The notes under the pieces are model-generated. The model was not told the origin of the DNA, searched no databases, and was given only the letters and a program-made list of their open reading frames with translations. Source: Pseudomonadota bacterium (GTDB lineage: Bacteria > Pseudomonadota > Gammaproteobacteria > Steroidobacterales > Steroidobacteraceae). Taken from it: a stretch of 64,000 bases of DNA. Every line of letters begins with the position of its first letter. Position 1 is the first letter of the stretch. Where the stretch lies: NCBI GenBank assembly GCA_026398735.1, contig JAPLSH010000016.1:1-64000 (forward strand), given 5' to 3'. The position numbers were made by a program, and so were the translations under genes. Positions 40,935 to 53,005 of the stretch are shown piece by piece.

Positions 40935-43601
40935 ATGTCGCCAGCCTTGCCAGAATTTGCTCATACCGACGTGCTGGCGCCAGGTTTCTGGACTCAGCTG
41001 GTGAGTCGTTCGGCTCCGGGTATCGATGCCACTTGCACCAAGATTGCAGTGGATCTACTGGGCATGCGTGTGGACACCAAGGACCAGGTCATCGCTGCGG
41101 CCCTGACTGACCTGCGTGATGCCACAAATGTCGATGCCGCGTTTTTGCTCCTCCTGAATGACGAGGGCACCCATATCGAGACGGTGCGCAGTGCCCGTCA
41201 GGAGCTGAGCCCCTGTCGCTTTGATTCGTTGCGCAATGTGGCGCTGAGCCAGTTGCCGTGGATTGCCAGCCGCTGCGATCATCTGCGTTTGAGCGAGATC
41301 GGCGACACGGTCAATCCGTGCACCGATCATAAGACTGACGCGCGTCGCCTGCAGGCCCTGCAGGTTGGCTCTGTGTTGCTGGTGGCTTTCAAGATCCCCG
41401 ATGGAGGCACTGCTGGCCTGTTGGGCTTGGCTCAGAGTCTGCCGCTGGGTGGTTGGGATGTGAATCTGCAGCTGTTGCTCAAGCTGCTCGGCAGCAGTAT
41501 TTCCAGCGGTCTGGAGCGTGTTCAAACTCGCAATACCGGTGTGTTCGACAGTGAGCGCGTTGCGTTGATTGAAGCCGCTGGCAACGATGCGCTGTGGGAC
41601 TTCTACATGACCGGCAACTACACCGAATTTTCGCCGCGATGGAAGGCGATGATGGGCTATGACCAACCGGGCACCACGCTGCCCGAATGGCAGGACCTGG
41701 TTCATCCGGACGACATGCCGCAGGTGCAGTTGCTCATGCGTGAGTACATCGGTGGCCGCACCAAGATTTTCGAGAGCGTGCATCGCCTGCTTCATGCCAG
41801 CGGCGAGTGGCGTTGGGTCAGCAGCCGTGGCAAAGCGCATATGGATGCAAGCGGTCGCACCGTGCGTTTGCTCGGTGTTGAGGTCGACATCACAGAGCGT
41901 CGCTTGTACGAAGAAGCGCTGTTTCGTGAGAAAGAAGCCGCGCAGATTACGCTACAGGCTATTGGCGACGGCGTGATCACCACCTCTGCTGACGCGCTAA
42001 TTGATTACATCAATCCGGTAGCGCAGCAGCTGACGGGCTGGTCGCTGGACGACTCCGTTGGGAAGCATGTCGAAGACCTGTTCAAGGTGTATCACGACCA
42101 AACCTGCGAACCGCTGGAAAACCCGTTGGTGGCTGCGATCCGCCGTGTGCGCGGCGGCCGTTCTCCCCAACCGGTGCTGATGATTCGTACCGACGGCAAA
42201 GAACTGCATATACAGACCAGCGCATCGCCCATTCGGGATGGCCTGGGCTTGGTGACTGGCGCGGTGCTGGTGTTCCGGGACGTCAGCGAGAGCCGTGAGC
42301 TCAATCGAAAACTCACTCATAACGCCAGTCACGATGCTGTTACTGGCTTGGTTAATCGCAGCGAATTTGAGTTGCGACTGGAGCGGGCGCTGCACTCGGC
42401 TCGCGCCGGCGAAGATCACTACGCTCTATGCTTTATTGATTTGGACCAGTTCAAGATTATCAATGACAGTTGTGGTCACGCCGCCGGCGACATTCTGCTG
42501 GCGCAGGTTGGCGCTTTGTTCAAGAACAAGGTGCGCTGGCGTGACACGCTGGCACGACTCGGTGGCGATGAGTTCGGTGTGCTGCTGGAGGGCACGTCGC
42601 TGGATGAAGCCATGCGTAATGCGGAAGCGCTGCGCGAGTCGCTGCGCGACTACCGGTTCAATTATGACGAGCGCAGTTTTCGCATTACAGCCAGCGTTGG
42701 TGTGGTGCCGATCACTGCCGAAAATGAGGATGTGGCGGCTGTCATCAGTGATGCCGACAACGCCTGTGCAGCGGCCAAAGAGCAGGGTCGCAACCGCGTA
42801 CACAGCTTTGCCGAAAATGACATCGAGCTGATGCGCCGGCGCCGCGAGATGCAGTGGGCAACGCGCATCAACTCTGCAATTGAGGAGTCGCGCTTCGAGT
42901 TGTATCGCATGCCCATCATGGCGTTGCAGCAGGAAGAGCACGGCCGTCACTACGAAATGTTGCTGCGCCTGCGTGATGAGGCGGGTCGCATGGTGTCGCC
43001 GGATACGTTCATGGCGGCGGCCGACCGCTATGGCCTGACGCCCAACATCGACCGCTGGGTGGTTGAGAACGTGTTCCGTTGGTTGGTGTCAGATCACGAT
43101 GAGCGTGATGCGTTGGGCGTGGTGGCCATCAACCTGTCGGGCCAGAGCTTGGCAGATACCAAGTTTTTGCCGTTTGTCATCGAGCATCTGGAGCGCAGCG
43201 GTCTTGATGCAAAGCGCATCTGTTTTGAGATTACCGAGACGTCGGCCATTGCCAGCTTTTCGCAGGCAAACCGCTTCATCCGCGCACTCAAACAACTCGG
43301 TTGTCAGTTCTCACTGGATGACTTTGGTACGGGTATGTCGTCGTTCGGTTACCTCAAGAGCTTCCCGGTTGATTACCTGAAGATAGATGGCAGCTTTGTG
43401 CGCGGCATCCTCAGTGATCCCATCGACCGTGAGATGGTGCGTTCGATCAATGAAATCGGGCATCTGACCGGCAAGAAGGTTATTGCCGAATATGCGGAAA
43501 ACGCGGAGATCATCAACGCGCTGCGCGACATGGGTGTCGACTATGCGCAGGGCTATGGGGTGGCGCAGCCCAGCCGCGTCAACCGCCAAGAGCTAATTTG
43601 A
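40935..43601 (+). CDS. GAF-PAS-PAS-GGDEF-EAL cyclic-di-GMP protein
   Basis: An 888-residue cytoplasmic signalling protein. Domains in order: a GAF-like sensor (about 30-195), PAS/PAC (about 210-320; [23 protein letters not shown] and EVDITERR), a second PAS (about 330-450; [17 protein letters not shown]), GGDEF (about 455-620; GGDEF at 543-547, with a complete RxxD inhibitory site RWRD five residues before), and EAL (about 640-888; YEMLLR near 673, NLSG, EITETSA, DDFGTG at 795-800, YLKIDGS, IAEYAEN). Both catalytic cores look intact, so it may make and break c-di-GMP; MorA-like proteins have the same plan. No transmembrane helix is seen. A link to the PilZ and pilus genes about 16 kb downstream is plausible but unproven. 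Gap 40814-40934 holds no gene. Confidence 0.92.
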   Translation: MSPALPEFAHTDVLAPGFWTQLVSRSAPGIDATCTKIAVDLLGMRVDTKDQVIAAALTDLRDATNVDAAFLLLLNDEGTHIETVRSARQELSPCRFDSLRNVALSQLPWIASRCDHLRLSEIGDTVNPCTDHKTDARRLQALQVGSVLLVAFKIPDGGTAGLLGLAQSLPLGGWDVNLQLLLKLLGSSISSGLERVQTRNTGVFDSERVALIEAAGNDALWDFYMTGNYTEFSPRWKAMMGYDQPGTTLPEWQDLVHPDDMPQVQLLMREYIGGRTKIFESVHRLLHASGEWRWVSSRGKAHMDASGRTVRLLGVEVDITERRLYEEALFREKEAAQITLQAIGDGVITTSADALIDYINPVAQQLTGWSLDDSVGKHVEDLFKVYHDQTCEPLENPLVAAIRRVRGGRSPQPVLMIRTDGKELHIQTSASPIRDGLGLVTGAVLVFRDVSESRELNRKLTHNASHDAVTGLVNRSEFELRLERALHSARAGEDHYALCFIDLDQFKIINDSCGHAAGDILLAQVGALFKNKVRWRDTLARLGGDEFGVLLEGTSLDEAMRNAEALRESLRDYRFNYDERSFRITASVGVVPITAENEDVAAVISDADNACAAAKEQGRNRVHSFAENDIELMRRRREMQWATRINSAIEESRFELYRMPIMALQQEEHGRHYEMLLRLRDEAGRMVSPDTFMAAADRYGLTPNIDRWVVENVFRWLVSDHDERDALGVVAINLSGQSLADTKFLPFVIEHLERSGLDAKRICFEITETSAIASFSQANRFIRALKQLGCQFSLDDFGTGMSSFGYLKSFPVDYLKIDGSFVRGILSDPIDREMVRSINEIGHLTGKKVIAEYAENAEIINALRDMGVDYAQGYGVAQPSRVNRQELI

Positions 43602-44447
43602 CGGCAGCAGTTTGAAGCGCAGCGACAGGTCCAGCGCGCGCACATGCTTGGTTAGTGATCCGATCGAGATGTAGTCGACACCGGTCGAGGCAATGCGTCG
43701 CAGGCTGTCCAGATCCACACCGCCGGATGCTTCGAGTTTTGGTCGATATGTCGTGGCATGTACCAGCGCAACCGCCTCGCGCATTAAGGCATCGTTGAAC
43801 TCATCGAGCATGATGATGTCGGGGCCGGCGGCCAGCGCCGCGCGCAGTTCTTCGAGTGTTTCGACTTCAATCTCGATGGGTACGCCTGGCGCATTGGCGC
43901 GCGCAGCCGCCAGTGCCGCTGCCACGGAGCCTGCCGCCATGATGTGGTTCTCTTTGAGTAGCACCATGTCGTATAGGCCCAAGCGGTGGTTGTGACCGCC
44001 GCCGCAGCGCACTGCATATTTTTGCGCCAGACGCAGACCGGGCAGGGTCTTGCGTGTATCTAGGATGCGACAGCCTGTACCTGCGACGGCATCGACATGC
44101 CGCCGGGTGATCGTGGCTGTGCCGGAGAGTGTTTGTAGAAAGTTGAGTGCGGTCCGTTCACCGGTCAGCAGCGCACGCGCCGGGCCCGACAGTTCGCACA
44201 ACACAGTATTTGCAGCAACCAAGTCTCCGTCCTGTGCGTGCCAGAGGATCTGCACGGACGGATCAAGCTGCCGGAAGGTCTCGTCGACCCACGCGGTGCC
44301 ACACAGCACAGCCGCTTCACGGCTGAGTAATGTCGCGGTGGCGTTGGTGGTTGCGGGGATCAGGGCGGCAGTGACATCACCGCCGCCCACGTCCTCGGCA
44401 AGGGCCCGCTCTATCTGCGCCGCAATATCTGGCGGCAGCGTGTTCAT
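43593..44447 (-). CDS. nadC: Nicotinate-nucleotide pyrophosphorylase (carboxylating)
   Basis: A 284-residue quinolinate phosphoribosyltransferase that makes nicotinate mononucleotide in de novo NAD synthesis. Marks are [16 protein letters not shown] at the start, [17 protein letters not shown], the phosphate-binding [32 protein letters not shown] region with its Arg/Lys/His residues, [18 protein letters not shown] and the closing [26 protein letters not shown] 44447 begins [16 protein letters not shown]; longer readings are noncoding. It overlaps the end of the convergent EAL gene by nine bases and follows the urate-oxidase-N-like gene by 19 bases. Confidence 0.95.
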   Translation of the reverse strand: MNTLPPDIAAQIERALAEDVGGGDVTAALIPATTNATATLLSREAAVLCGTAWVDETFRQLDPSVQILWHAQDGDLVAANTVLCELSGPARALLTGERTALNFLQTLSGTATITRRHVDAVAGTGCRILDTRKTLPGLRLAQKYAVRCGGGHNHRLGLYDMVLLKENHIMAAGSVAAALAAARANAPGVPIEIEVETLEELRAALAAGPDIIMLDEFNDALMREAVALVHATTYRPKLEASGGVDLDSLRRIASTGVDYISIGSLTKHVRALDLSLRFKLLPSN

Positions 44448-44466
44448 GCGGGCCCGCAGGGCTGCT

Positions 44467-45066
44467 TTAGAAGGGCAGACCGTGGCTGGCACCGCCCATG
44501 CACAGCAGCATCGGAATCGACAGCATGAAGTTGGTACGCGAAGCCAGCATGGCAACGCGACGGGCCGTGGCCTTCTCTTCGTCGGTGGCTTCGACGATGC
44601 CCAACACTTTCTTTTGGTTGGGCCAGATCACCGCCCAAACGTTAAACAGCATGATGGTGCCCAGCCAAGCGCCGATACCGATCACCAAGCCATAACGATC
44701 GGCACCGAAGCCACCGAGCGTGAAGGCATTGACGAAGTTGCCGCCCAGGTACCAGGCGCCGGTCAGCCAGGTAGCCAACGCAGCCCAGCGGAACCACAGC
44801 AGCGCACGCGGCGCGATGTACTTGTTGATGCCGGCGCCACCGGGGCCGCCCTTGTCAGCATTGGCTGCGGCAAGGCCGGGCATCTGCACGACATTGAAGT
44901 AATAGAGCAGGCCGATCCACATGACGCCTGCCACGATGTGCAGCCAGCGCGCCAAGCCAAGCATGTTGAAAGCGCCGCCCACGGCATGACCGACGACCAG
45001 CGTCACTAGGATGGCGAGGACGACGCCTGCCGAGATCGCACCCTTGACGGTGTTTAGAGGATTCAT
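44467..45066 (-). CDS. Urate hydroxylase PuuD N-terminal-like membrane protein
   Basis: A 199-residue integral membrane protein with about five helices. [27 protein letters not shown], with its conserved His, and the later [15 protein letters not shown] and [16 protein letters not shown] fit the Urate_ox_N (PuuD N-terminal) family. Full PuuD carries a C-terminal cytochrome c, absent here, so this is a membrane-domain-only relative, often labelled DUF989-like. Its function need not be urate oxidation. It is upstream of nadC on the same strand. Confidence 0.75.
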   Translation of the reverse strand: MNPLNTVKGAISAGVVLAILVTLVVGHAVGGAFNMLGLARWLHIVAGVMWIGLLYYFNVVQMPGLAAANADKGGPGGAGINKYIAPRALLWFRWAALATWLTGAWYLGGNFVNAFTLGGFGADRYGLVIGIGAWLGTIMLFNVWAVIWPNQKKVLGIVEATDEEKATARRVAMLASRTNFMLSIPMLLCMGGASHGLPF

Positions 45067-45195
45067 GATGTCTCCGTAAGCTACTGTTTTGACTTGAATC
45101 TGCCTGTTAAAGGCGATTTGAAGAATAGACCGCTAGCCCCCATAATTCAACGAATAGACTGCAGCTATTCCGCTGCGGCCCAGACGAGGCATTCC

Positions 45196-45519
45196 ATGGA
45201 CGTCATCGATCGCATCAAGAGCCAGCTCACCACACAGCCGGTGGTGTTGTTCATGAAGGGCACGCCTGACTTTCCGCAGTGCGGCTTTTCTGCCCAGACT
45301 GTTGCGGCATTGCGTGCAGTGGGCAAGCCGTTTCACGCTGTAAACATCTTCGAGGACCTGGAGCTGCGTGACGCACTCAAGCGTTACTCGAACTGGCCGA
45401 CCTATCCGCAGCTATACGTTAACGGCGAGTTGGTCGGTGGCTGTGACATCGCCATGCAGATGTATCAAAACGGTGAGCTCAAGCAGCTTATCGATGAGGC
45501 CACGACAGCCTCAAACTGA
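45196..45519 (+). CDS. grxD: Monothiol glutaredoxin Grx4
   Basis: A 107-residue monothiol glutaredoxin. The active site is CGFS (Cys29) after KGTPDFPQ; later WPTYPQLYVNGELVGGCDI holds the cis-Pro and glutathione-binding residues. Such proteins bridge [2Fe-2S] clusters with glutathione and BolA and help iron-sulfur delivery. ATG 45196 follows GAGG (45185-45188). The single gene is convergent with rnt. Confidence 0.96.
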   Translation: MDVIDRIKSQLTTQPVVLFMKGTPDFPQCGFSAQTVAALRAVGKPFHAVNIFEDLELRDALKRYSNWPTYPQLYVNGELVGGCDIAMQMYQNGELKQLIDEATTASN

Positions 45520-45543
45520 GGTGGGCCGAGCCGGGCGCGCGAG

Positions 45544-46233
45544 TCAGTCGCCGTCGCCCGGTTCCAGACCTGCACCGGAGCCTTCGTTCCAGCCTAACTG
45601 GCGCGAACGTTCTTCGGCGCGCAAAAAACTGCCATGCATGTCGTTGCAGATGCGGCAGAACACATCAGCGGTGCGCTCTGCGTCATAGGCAGCCGAGTGA
45701 GCGTCGCGTTGGTTCCAATCTATACCCAGTACCTGAGTCGCGCGCGCCAGTACGGTTTGACCCAGCGCCACGCCCGCCAGCGTTGCCGTGTCGAAACACG
45801 AGAACGGATGAAACGGGTTGCGCTTGATGCCGGTGCGCGCCACGGCCGCGTTCAAAAACCCTAAATCGAAAGCTGCGTTGTGCCCGACCAGCACCGCACG
45901 CTTGCAGCCGTGACTGCGAATGGCGGCGCGTACTTCACGAAACAGGCCTTGCAGTGCATCGAGTTCGGGCAGTGCCAGACGCAGTGGGCTGTAAGGGTCG
46001 ATACCCGTGACAGCCAGCGACACGGGGTCGAGTCGTGAGCCTTCGAAGGGCTGCACGTTGAAGGCGTGGGTGGCACCCCGGCTGACACGCCCGTCGGAAC
46101 CGACCTCAATGATGACGGCTGCGATTTCGAGCAGGCCATCCGTTGCTGAAATGAAGCCACCGGTTTCTACGTCGATGACCACCGGCAAAAACCCGCGAAA
46201 GCGCTTGGCGGTGAAGTCGGGGTAGCCGTCCAT
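45544..46233 (-). CDS. rnt: Ribonuclease T
   Basis: A 229-residue DEDD 3'-5' exoribonuclease that trims tRNA and other stable RNA ends. Exo I is [13 protein letters not shown] (Asp/Glu), Exo [17 protein letters not shown] (Asp), Exo III region [16 protein letters not shown] (His and Asp). The Gly-rich and basic segments fit RNase T rather than DnaQ. ATG 46233 starts [15 protein letters not shown]. It is 11 bases after pyrC on the same strand, an arrangement seen in other gammaproteobacteria. RNase T is largely confined to that class, which supports the taxonomic reading. Confidence 0.93.
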   Translation of the reverse strand: MDGYPDFTAKRFRGFLPVVIDVETGGFISATDGLLEIAAVIIEVGSDGRVSRGATHAFNVQPFEGSRLDPVSLAVTGIDPYSPLRLALPELDALQGLFREVRAAIRSHGCKRAVLVGHNAAFDLGFLNAAVARTGIKRNPFHPFSCFDTATLAGVALGQTVLARATQVLGIDWNQRDAHSAAYDAERTADVFCRICNDMHGSFLRAEERSRQLGWNEGSGAGLEPGDGD

Positions 46234-46244
46234 GGGCGGTGGGC

Positions 46245-47285
46245 TCACAGCTGCGTCCAGGCGATGGTGCCGCCGGCACGCAGCGGCACCAGTGTGTCGC
46301 CCTCTGCAAACGGGTAGTGCGCAGGCACAGCCCAACTGCGACGTTGCAGGGTGATGGTGTCATCGTTGGGCGGCAGGCCATAAAACGCTGGACCGTTGAG
46401 CGAGGCGAAGGCTTCCAGGTTATGCAGCGCGCCGGCCGCATCGAAGGCCTCGGCATACAGTTCGATGGCGGCATGCGCGGAATAAATGCCGGCACAGCCG
46501 CACGCAGCCTCTTTGGTGAGTCGGCCATGTGGCGCGCTGTCGGTGCCGAGGAAGAATCGTGAATTGCCGCTGGTGGCCGCTTCCAGCAGTGCTGCTCGGT
46601 CGGTCTCGCGTTTGAGTACGGGCAGACACCAATGGTGTGGCCGAATACCACCGCTGAACAGATCGTTGCGATTCATGAGTATGTGCTGCGGGGTGAGCGT
46701 GGCCGCCACGCCCGGGCCGGCACTGCGCACGAAAGCCACGGCAGCGCGCGTGGTGATGTGCTCGAACACGATACGAAGCTGCGGCAGCCGCTGATGCAGC
46801 GGCGCCAAGATATCGTCGATAAAGCGCGCTTCCCGGTCGAACACATCGACGTTCGCGTCGGTGACCTCGCCGTGAACCAGCAGCGGCATGCCTACTGCTG
46901 CCATGCGTTCGAGCACCGCATCGAGCTTGCGGATGTCGGTGACGCCCGAGTCGGAGTTGGTGGTGGCGCCGGCCGGATACAGCTTGCAGCCGTGCACGAA
47001 GCCACTGCTACGGGCAGTGTCGATCTCTGCCGGCGCAGTGTTGTCGGTGAGGTACAGCGTCATCAGCGGCATAAAGCTGCTGCCGGCAGGACGTGCGGCC
47101 AGGATGCGATCGCGATAGGCCGCTGCTGCTGCCGTCGTGGTCACCGGTGGCTTGAGATTGGGCATGACGATGGCGCGGGCAAACTGCCGTGCGGTATGCG
47201 GCAGTACTGCGGCCAGTGCTGCACCATCACGCAGATGCAGATGCCAGTCGTCGGGGCGGCGTAGTCGCAGTGTGTCTGTGGTCAT
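46245..47285 (-). CDS. pyrC: Dihydroorotase
   Basis: A 346-residue class II dihydroorotase of pyrimidine synthesis. Metal residues: [10 protein letters not shown] (HxH), the carbamylated Lys in [18 protein letters not shown], His in LPLLVHGEV (here MPLLVHGEV) and in IVFEHITTR, and the catalytic Asp in FLGTDSAPH. The C-terminal segment [14 protein letters not shown] is standard. ATG 47285 overlaps the stop of the aminopeptidase gene (ATGA), so the peptidase-pyrC-rnt genes form one unit. Confidence 0.96.
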   Translation of the reverse strand: MTTDTLRLRRPDDWHLHLRDGAALAAVLPHTARQFARAIVMPNLKPPVTTTAAAAAYRDRILAARPAGSSFMPLMTLYLTDNTAPAEIDTARSSGFVHGCKLYPAGATTNSDSGVTDIRKLDAVLERMAAVGMPLLVHGEVTDANVDVFDREARFIDDILAPLHQRLPQLRIVFEHITTRAAVAFVRSAGPGVAATLTPQHILMNRNDLFSGGIRPHHWCLPVLKRETDRAALLEAATSGNSRFFLGTDSAPHGRLTKEAACGCAGIYSAHAAIELYAEAFDAAGALHNLEAFASLNGPAFYGLPPNDDTITLQRRSWAVPAHYPFAEGDTLVPLRAGGTIAWTQL

Positions 47286-48796
47286 CCCTGCACCTTGTGA
47301 TCGAGCAGCAGCGATAAAGTGAAGCGCACACCAAAGCCGGTGATCTCGGTGGGTACGTGCGCAAGGCCGCCGCGTCGCGTGGCCGATGACAGATCGACGT
47401 GTACCCACGGCGTGGCATCGGGCACAAAGCGCTTGAGAAAGCGCGCCGCCAGAATGTGGTCGCCCTTGCCATCGACGGCGCACTGCGCAACATCGGCAAT
47501 GGTGCTGTCGATGTCGCTGTCAAAGTCTGCTGGCAAGGGGAAACCCCACACGCGTTCACCACTGGCGGTGCCCGCAGCGCCGAGTATCGGCAGCAATGCT
47601 TCGCGATTGCTGAACACGCCGCTCATGCGTTCTGTCAGTGCATACACACAGGCACCGGTGAGCGTGGCGTAGTCGATGATGAGCCGCGGTTTGTCTCGAG
47701 CCGCTAGAGCCAGCGTATCGGCCAACACCATGCGACCTTCGGCATCGGTATGAATGACCTGAATGGTAGTGCCATTAGCTGCGCGCACCACGTCTTGGGG
47801 ACGGTAGGCACGCGGGCCGATGTTGTTCTCGGTGATAGCCAGCCAAGCATCGGCCGCGACGGGTGCTTTGAGTTGGGCCAGCGCTACTAGCGACGCTACT
47901 GCTACGGCGCTGCCGGCCATATCGGTGTGCATGTCGAGCATGCTGCGGTGCGGCTTTAGATTGGTGCCGCCGGTATCAAATAAAATGCCCTTGCCCACCA
48001 AGGTGACATCGGGCGTGCCCTTAGCACGGCCACGTGGTCGCCAGCTCAGCTGCGCGATGCCTGCAGTACGCGCGGCATTGCCTTGGCTGACCGCCAGGAA
48101 CGCGCCGGCACCCAGACGACGCAGCTTGGCTTCGTCATGCCAACGTAAGCGCAAGCCATGGCGACGTGCCAATGTGCCCAGTGCGCGCCGGTAACCGGCC
48201 ACGTCCAGCACATTGGGCGGTAGGGCCGTCAGGTGGCGTACCAGGTTGCCGGCATCGGCAGCTGCCTGACAGCGGCGCAGATCGAGCGTGGCTTCGGCTT
48301 GGAACAGCAGCACCTGATCCAGTTGCGCCGGGGCAGGGGCGTCTTTGTCGATGCTCTTGGCACTGGGCAGGGCAAAAGCCTGCGCGCTGGCTGCGGCACA
48401 CAGGGCCTCTTGCCATAGCCGCCGGCGCGCCGCACCGCCTCCCGGGGCCAGCACGCCAATACGCGTTGCGCGGGGCCGCAGGGCCAAGGCCTGTTTGATC
48501 AGCTTGCCGGCAAGCTCGAGCACCTCAAAGGCATTGGCGTCCTCGCGGCAGTACGCCAAGCCTGCAACGCATTGGCCCTCGACGCCCAAGGTGCTCAAGC
48601 GCACTGCGCCATGGTCTGGCTTGCGTTGAGCATGCAACGACTTCCAGCGCGCTGCGTCGGGCAGACGGGAGTCGGGTTTGCCGCTGATTGGCAGCAGCAA
48701 CAGAAGTGCATCCAGATTGTTCAGATCTGTGATGGCGGGTGCGGTTTCACGGGCCCGGAAACGAGGGCCACTGTGGGGGGGCAACAGGCTTATCAT
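47282..48796 (-). CDS. Leucyl aminopeptidase family protein (M17)
   Basis: A 504-residue M17 metallo-aminopeptidase. The two-zinc site is visible in [19 protein letters not shown] (Lys and Asp), [10 protein letters not shown] (Asp), and [16 protein letters not shown] (Asp and Glu with the bicarbonate Arg). The motif differs from the PepA norm VGKGxxFDSGG by Thr for Ser, and the N-terminal domain is diverged, placing it with the PepB-like or 'leucyl aminopeptidase-like' subgroup. ATG 48796 is taken over GTG 48805. First gene of the unit with pyrC and rnt. Confidence 0.9.
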   Translation of the reverse strand: MISLLPPHSGPRFRARETAPAITDLNNLDALLLLLPISGKPDSRLPDAARWKSLHAQRKPDHGAVRLSTLGVEGQCVAGLAYCREDANAFEVLELAGKLIKQALALRPRATRIGVLAPGGGAARRRLWQEALCAAASAQAFALPSAKSIDKDAPAPAQLDQVLLFQAEATLDLRRCQAAADAGNLVRHLTALPPNVLDVAGYRRALGTLARRHGLRLRWHDEAKLRRLGAGAFLAVSQGNAARTAGIAQLSWRPRGRAKGTPDVTLVGKGILFDTGGTNLKPHRSMLDMHTDMAGSAVAVASLVALAQLKAPVAADAWLAITENNIGPRAYRPQDVVRAANGTTIQVIHTDAEGRMVLADTLALAARDKPRLIIDYATLTGACVYALTERMSGVFSNREALLPILGAAGTASGERVWGFPLPADFDSDIDSTIADVAQCAVDGKGDHILAARFLKRFVPDATPWVHVDLSSATRRGGLAHVPTEITGFGVRFTLSLLLDHKVQG

Positions 48797-48847
48797 GGGT
48801 GCCACGAGCGTAGATGGTTTGTGGGGCTGGCACTGAGACCCGCTTGC

Positions 48848-48876
48848 TTGACCATGCTGGTCGAAAGCCGGATCAT
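48848..48876 (+). promoter_or_regulatory. Candidate promoter for the pyruvate dehydrogenase operon
   Basis: TTGACC (48848-48853), five of six to the -35 consensus, is 17 bases from GATCAT (48871-48876), four of six to the -10. It lies about 85 bases before the aceE ATG in the divergent gap with the aminopeptidase gene. No clear PdhR-type operator was seen. Confidence 0.35.
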
Positions 48877-48961
48877 CGCGCGCGCCATTGCAGCGACTCT
48901 TTGCATCCTAGCATAGCGTCGCTGTTCGATTTTTTCTCACAGGGAGCCTGCTGGCACGCCC

Positions 48962-51428
48962 ATGACCGCCCCTCTCAATACCTCCGATACCGATCCGCAA
49001 GAAACACGTGAATGGCTCGAGTCTATTGACTCTGTGCTGCGTGCCGGCGGAACCGACCGTGCCCACTTCCTGCTCGAGCGACTCATCGACCATGCGCGCC
49101 GCTCCGGTGCCTATCTGCCGTACAAGCCTCAGACGGCCTACGTCAACACGATTGCCACGGCTCAAGAGCCGTCTTATCCGGGTGACCGTGCCATCGAAAA
49201 GCGCCTCGAGGCGTACATGCGCTGGAACGCTGTGGCCATGGTCGCGCAGGCCAACAAGGTGTCGTCCGAATACGGCGGTCACCTGGCCAGCTATGCCTCC
49301 TCTGCCACGCTCTATGAAGTGGGCTTTAACCACTTCTGGCGCGGCCCTACCGACAAGCACACCGGCGACATGGTCTTCATGCAGGGCCACAGTTCGCCCG
49401 GCGTCTATGCTCGCGCCTTCCTGGAAGGTCGTTTGGGCGAAGAGCATCTGGGCCGCTTCCGCCAGGAAGTCGGCGGCGGTGGTCTGTCGTCTTATCCGCA
49501 CCCGTGGTTGATGCCGGACTTCTGGCAGTTCCCGACGGTGTCCATGGGTCTGGGGCCGATGATGGCGATCTACCAGGCGCGCTTTTTGCGCTACATGGAA
49601 AACCGCGGCCTGACTGCACCGTCCGATCGCAAGGTCTGGGCGTTCTGCGGCGATGGCGAGATGGACGAGCCCGAGTCGATGGGCGCGCTCACCATGCCGG
49701 TGCGCGAAGGCCTAGACAACCTGGTGTTCGTCGTCAACTGCAACCTGCAGCGTCTCGACGGACCGGTGCGTGGTAACGGCAAGATCATTCAAGAGCTCGA
49801 GGCGGCATTCCTCGGTGCCGGCTGGAATGTCATCAAGGTGCTGTGGGGCAACCGCTGGGATCCCTTGCTGGCCAAGGACACCAATGGCGTGCTGCGCAGC
49901 GTCATGGAAAGCACCGTCGATGGTGAGTTCCAGACGTTTAAGGCCAAGGGTGGCGCCTATACGCGCGAACATTTCTTCGGCAAGCATCCCGAACTCAAGG
50001 CACTGGTGGCGCATCTGACCGATGACGACATCTGGCGTTTGAACCGTGGCGGCCACGATGCGCAGAAGGTCTATGCGGCCTATGCCGCAGCTGTGGCGCA
50101 CAAGGGCCAGCCCACTGTCATCCTGGCGCACACCGTCAAGGGCTATGGTCTGGGCAAGGCTGCAGAAGGCCAGATGGTGGCGCACCAGCAGAAGAAGATG
50201 GACGCAGAGTCCATCCGCCGCTTCCAGGAAGTGTTCCGTCTGCCGCTGAGCGAAGAGGACATCGCCAAGTTCAACTTCGTAAAGCCCGCAGCAGACAGCG
50301 AAGAGATCCAGTATCTGCAGTCGCGTCGTGCAGCGCTGGGCGGCTATCTGCCGCAGCGCATTACCGATGTTCCTGCGTTGCAGGTGCCGCCGCTTGAAAC
50401 CTTCAAAGCGTTGCTTGAAGGATCGGGCGATCGCGAAATCTCAACCACGATGGCCTTCGTGCGCATGCTCACTGCGTTGCTCAAGGATAAGAGCATCGGC
50501 CCGAACATCGTGCCGATCGTTCCTGACGAAGCACGCACCTTCGGTATGGAAGGTCTGTTCCGCCAGATCGGCATCTATTCGTCTGTGGGTCAGCTGTACA
50601 CGCCGCAAGACGCTGAACAGCTCATGTCTTACAAAGAAGACAAAAAAGGCCAGATGCTCGAAGAGGGCATCAACGAAGCCGGTGCCATCTGCTCATGGAT
50701 CGCTGCCGGCACGGCCTATGCCAACCACGGCCGCAGCATGGTGCCGTTCTACATCTACTACTCGATGTTCGGCTTTCAGCGCGTGGGCGATTTCATCTGG
50801 GCAGCAGGCGACATTCAGGCCCGCGGCTTTTTGATGGGCGCCACCGCACTATGTGCAGCCGGCCATGCCGGCGGGCGCAGAGCAGGGCATTTTGAAGGGC
50901 GGTTATCTGATGCGCCCGGGTGCCAAGGGCAAGCTGCGAACCACGCTGCTGGGTTCGGGCACCATCCTGCGCGAAGTGCTGGCTGCTGCCGAGATCCTCG
51001 AAGCCGACTACAACGTCGCCGCCGATGTGTTCTCCATTACCAGCTTCAGTGAACTGCGCCGCGAGGCGCTCAACGTCGAGCGCGATAACCTGCTCAACCC
51101 GGGTCGCAAGGCCCAAGTGCCTTACGTGCAGACGCTGTTTGCCCAGCACACGGCGCCGGTCATTGCTGCCACCGACAACATGCGGTTGGTCCCCGACCAG
51201 ATCCGTCAGTGGATCGAGCCGCGTTACGTCACGCTGGGCACTGATGGCTTCGGCCGCAGTGATGGTCGTGCGGCGCTTCGCAGTCACTTCGAGGTCGACC
51301 GGCGCTTCATCGTGCTGGCGGCGCTCAAGGCGCTGGCCGATGACGGCAAGCTCGAAGGGTCGGTTGTCGAAAAGGCTATTGGCAAACTGGGGATCGACCC
51401 GGCCAAGGCCAATCCGCTGAACAGTTAA
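48962..51428 (+). pseudogene. aceE: Pyruvate dehydrogenase E1 (AceE), broken by an internal deletion
   Basis: The homodimeric E1 of the pyruvate dehydrogenase complex. The frame from ATG 48962 follows AceE closely: EWLESIDSVLRAGG, GHSSPGVYARAFLEGR, ThDP motif GDGEMDEPES...NLQRLDGPVRGN, VPDEARTFGMEGLFRQIGIYS, up to IQARGFLMGAT at 50847. The next family segment of about 67 residues, including GEGLQHxDGHSH (the His640 region of the E. coli enzyme) and the ENxFYYxT stretch, is missing. The other frame resumes at 50850 with YVQPAMPAGAEQGILKGGYLM and runs to the normal C-terminus at 51428. About 200 bases seem deleted with a frame change; the first frame ends at 51052 in nonsense. Either aceE is dead here or the assembly dropped bases. 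aceF and lpd downstream look intact. Confidence 0.85.
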
Positions 51429-51440
51429 AGGATCGAGCGC

Positions 51441-53005
51441 GTGTCGCAGTCAATCGATGTCGTTGTGCCCGATATGGGCAGTTTTGCCGAGGTCGGCGTG
51501 GTCGAGGTGCTGGTCAAGCCAGGCGATCGCGTCGAGCTCGACACGCCGCTGGTCACGCTCGAAACCGAGAAGGCCACTATGGATGTGCCATCTACTACTG
51601 CAGGTATCGTCGAGGCGGTGCATGTGGTGGCAGGGGGCAAAATTTCCGCGGGTGGTCGTGTGGTCACGCTGCGTGCCGACTCTGCTGCTGTAGCCGAGCC
51701 CGTAGCGGCTGCTGCACCGGTTGCCGCTGTCGCAGCGGCCCAGGTGGTTTCGGTGGGCGTCACCGTGCCGGATATGGGCAGCTTTGCCGAAGTCGGTGTG
51801 GTCGAGTTGCTGGTCGCAGTAGGCGACACCATCGAGATCGACACACCGCTGGTCACGCTCGAAACCGAAAAGGCCACCATGGACGTGCCGTCCACTGTGG
51901 CCGGTGTGGTCGAGCAGGTGCATGTCAGCAAGGGTGGCAAGGTGTCTGCTGGCGGTCTCGTGGCCACCATTCGCAGTACCGTTGTACCGGCTGCTGCCCC
52001 GGTTGCGGCAGTGCCCGTTGCTGTGGCTGCAGCGGTGGCAGCACCAGTCAAGGCCGCAGCTCACGCTGCGCCTGCGGCATTGCCGCCGATCAGCGAGGCG
52101 GGGTTCTCCAAGGCCCATGCCGGTCCGTCAGTACGCAAACTGGCGCGCGAACTGGGTGTGGACCTGGGGCGCGTCAAGGGCAGTGGTCCGCGCTCGCGCA
52201 TCACTCACGATGACGTCAAAGCCTGGGTCAAACAGGCATTGGCCGGTGGCGGTGGCGGTGGCGCTGCCCTCCCGTCTGTGCCGCAGGTCGACTTTGCGGC
52301 CTTTGGTGCGGTGGAGCTCAAGCCGCTTAATCGCATCCAGAAAATTTCCGGTCCGCGTCTGCATGCAAGCTGGGTCAACCTGCCGCATGTGACGCAGTTT
52401 GATGAGGCCGACGTTACTGAGCTGGAAGCAACGCGCAACCGTCTCAAAGACGCGGCAGCGGCCAAGGGCGTTAAGCTCACGCCACTGGCGTTCATCATCC
52501 GCGCCTGCGTGCATGCACTGCAGCAGTATCCGCAGTTCAATGCGTCGCTCGATGCATCGGGCGAGAACATTGTGCTCAAGAAGTACATGCACATCGGCTT
52601 TGCAGCCGATACGCCCAATGGCTTGTTGGTGCCGGTGATTCGCGATGCCGACAAAAAGGACATCTACCAGATCGCCCTCGAACTGGCCGACCTGTCTGCC
52701 AAGGCACGTGATGGCAAGTTGAGCGGTGCGCAGATGCAGGGCGGCTGCTTTACGGTGTCGAGTCTGGGTGGCATCGGTGGCACGGCGTTCACGCCTATCA
52801 TCAACGCGCCTGAGGCCGCCATCCTGGGTGTGTCGCGCACGCAGACCAAGCCGGTGTGGAAGGACGGTACGTTTGTGCCGCGGCAGATGTTGCCGCTGTC
52901 GCTCTCGTATGACCATCGCATCATCGATGGTGCCGCGGGCGCGCGCTTCTCTACGGCGCTGGCGCAGGCGCTGGCCAACCCCAGCATGCTGACCGAGGCG
53001 ATCCC

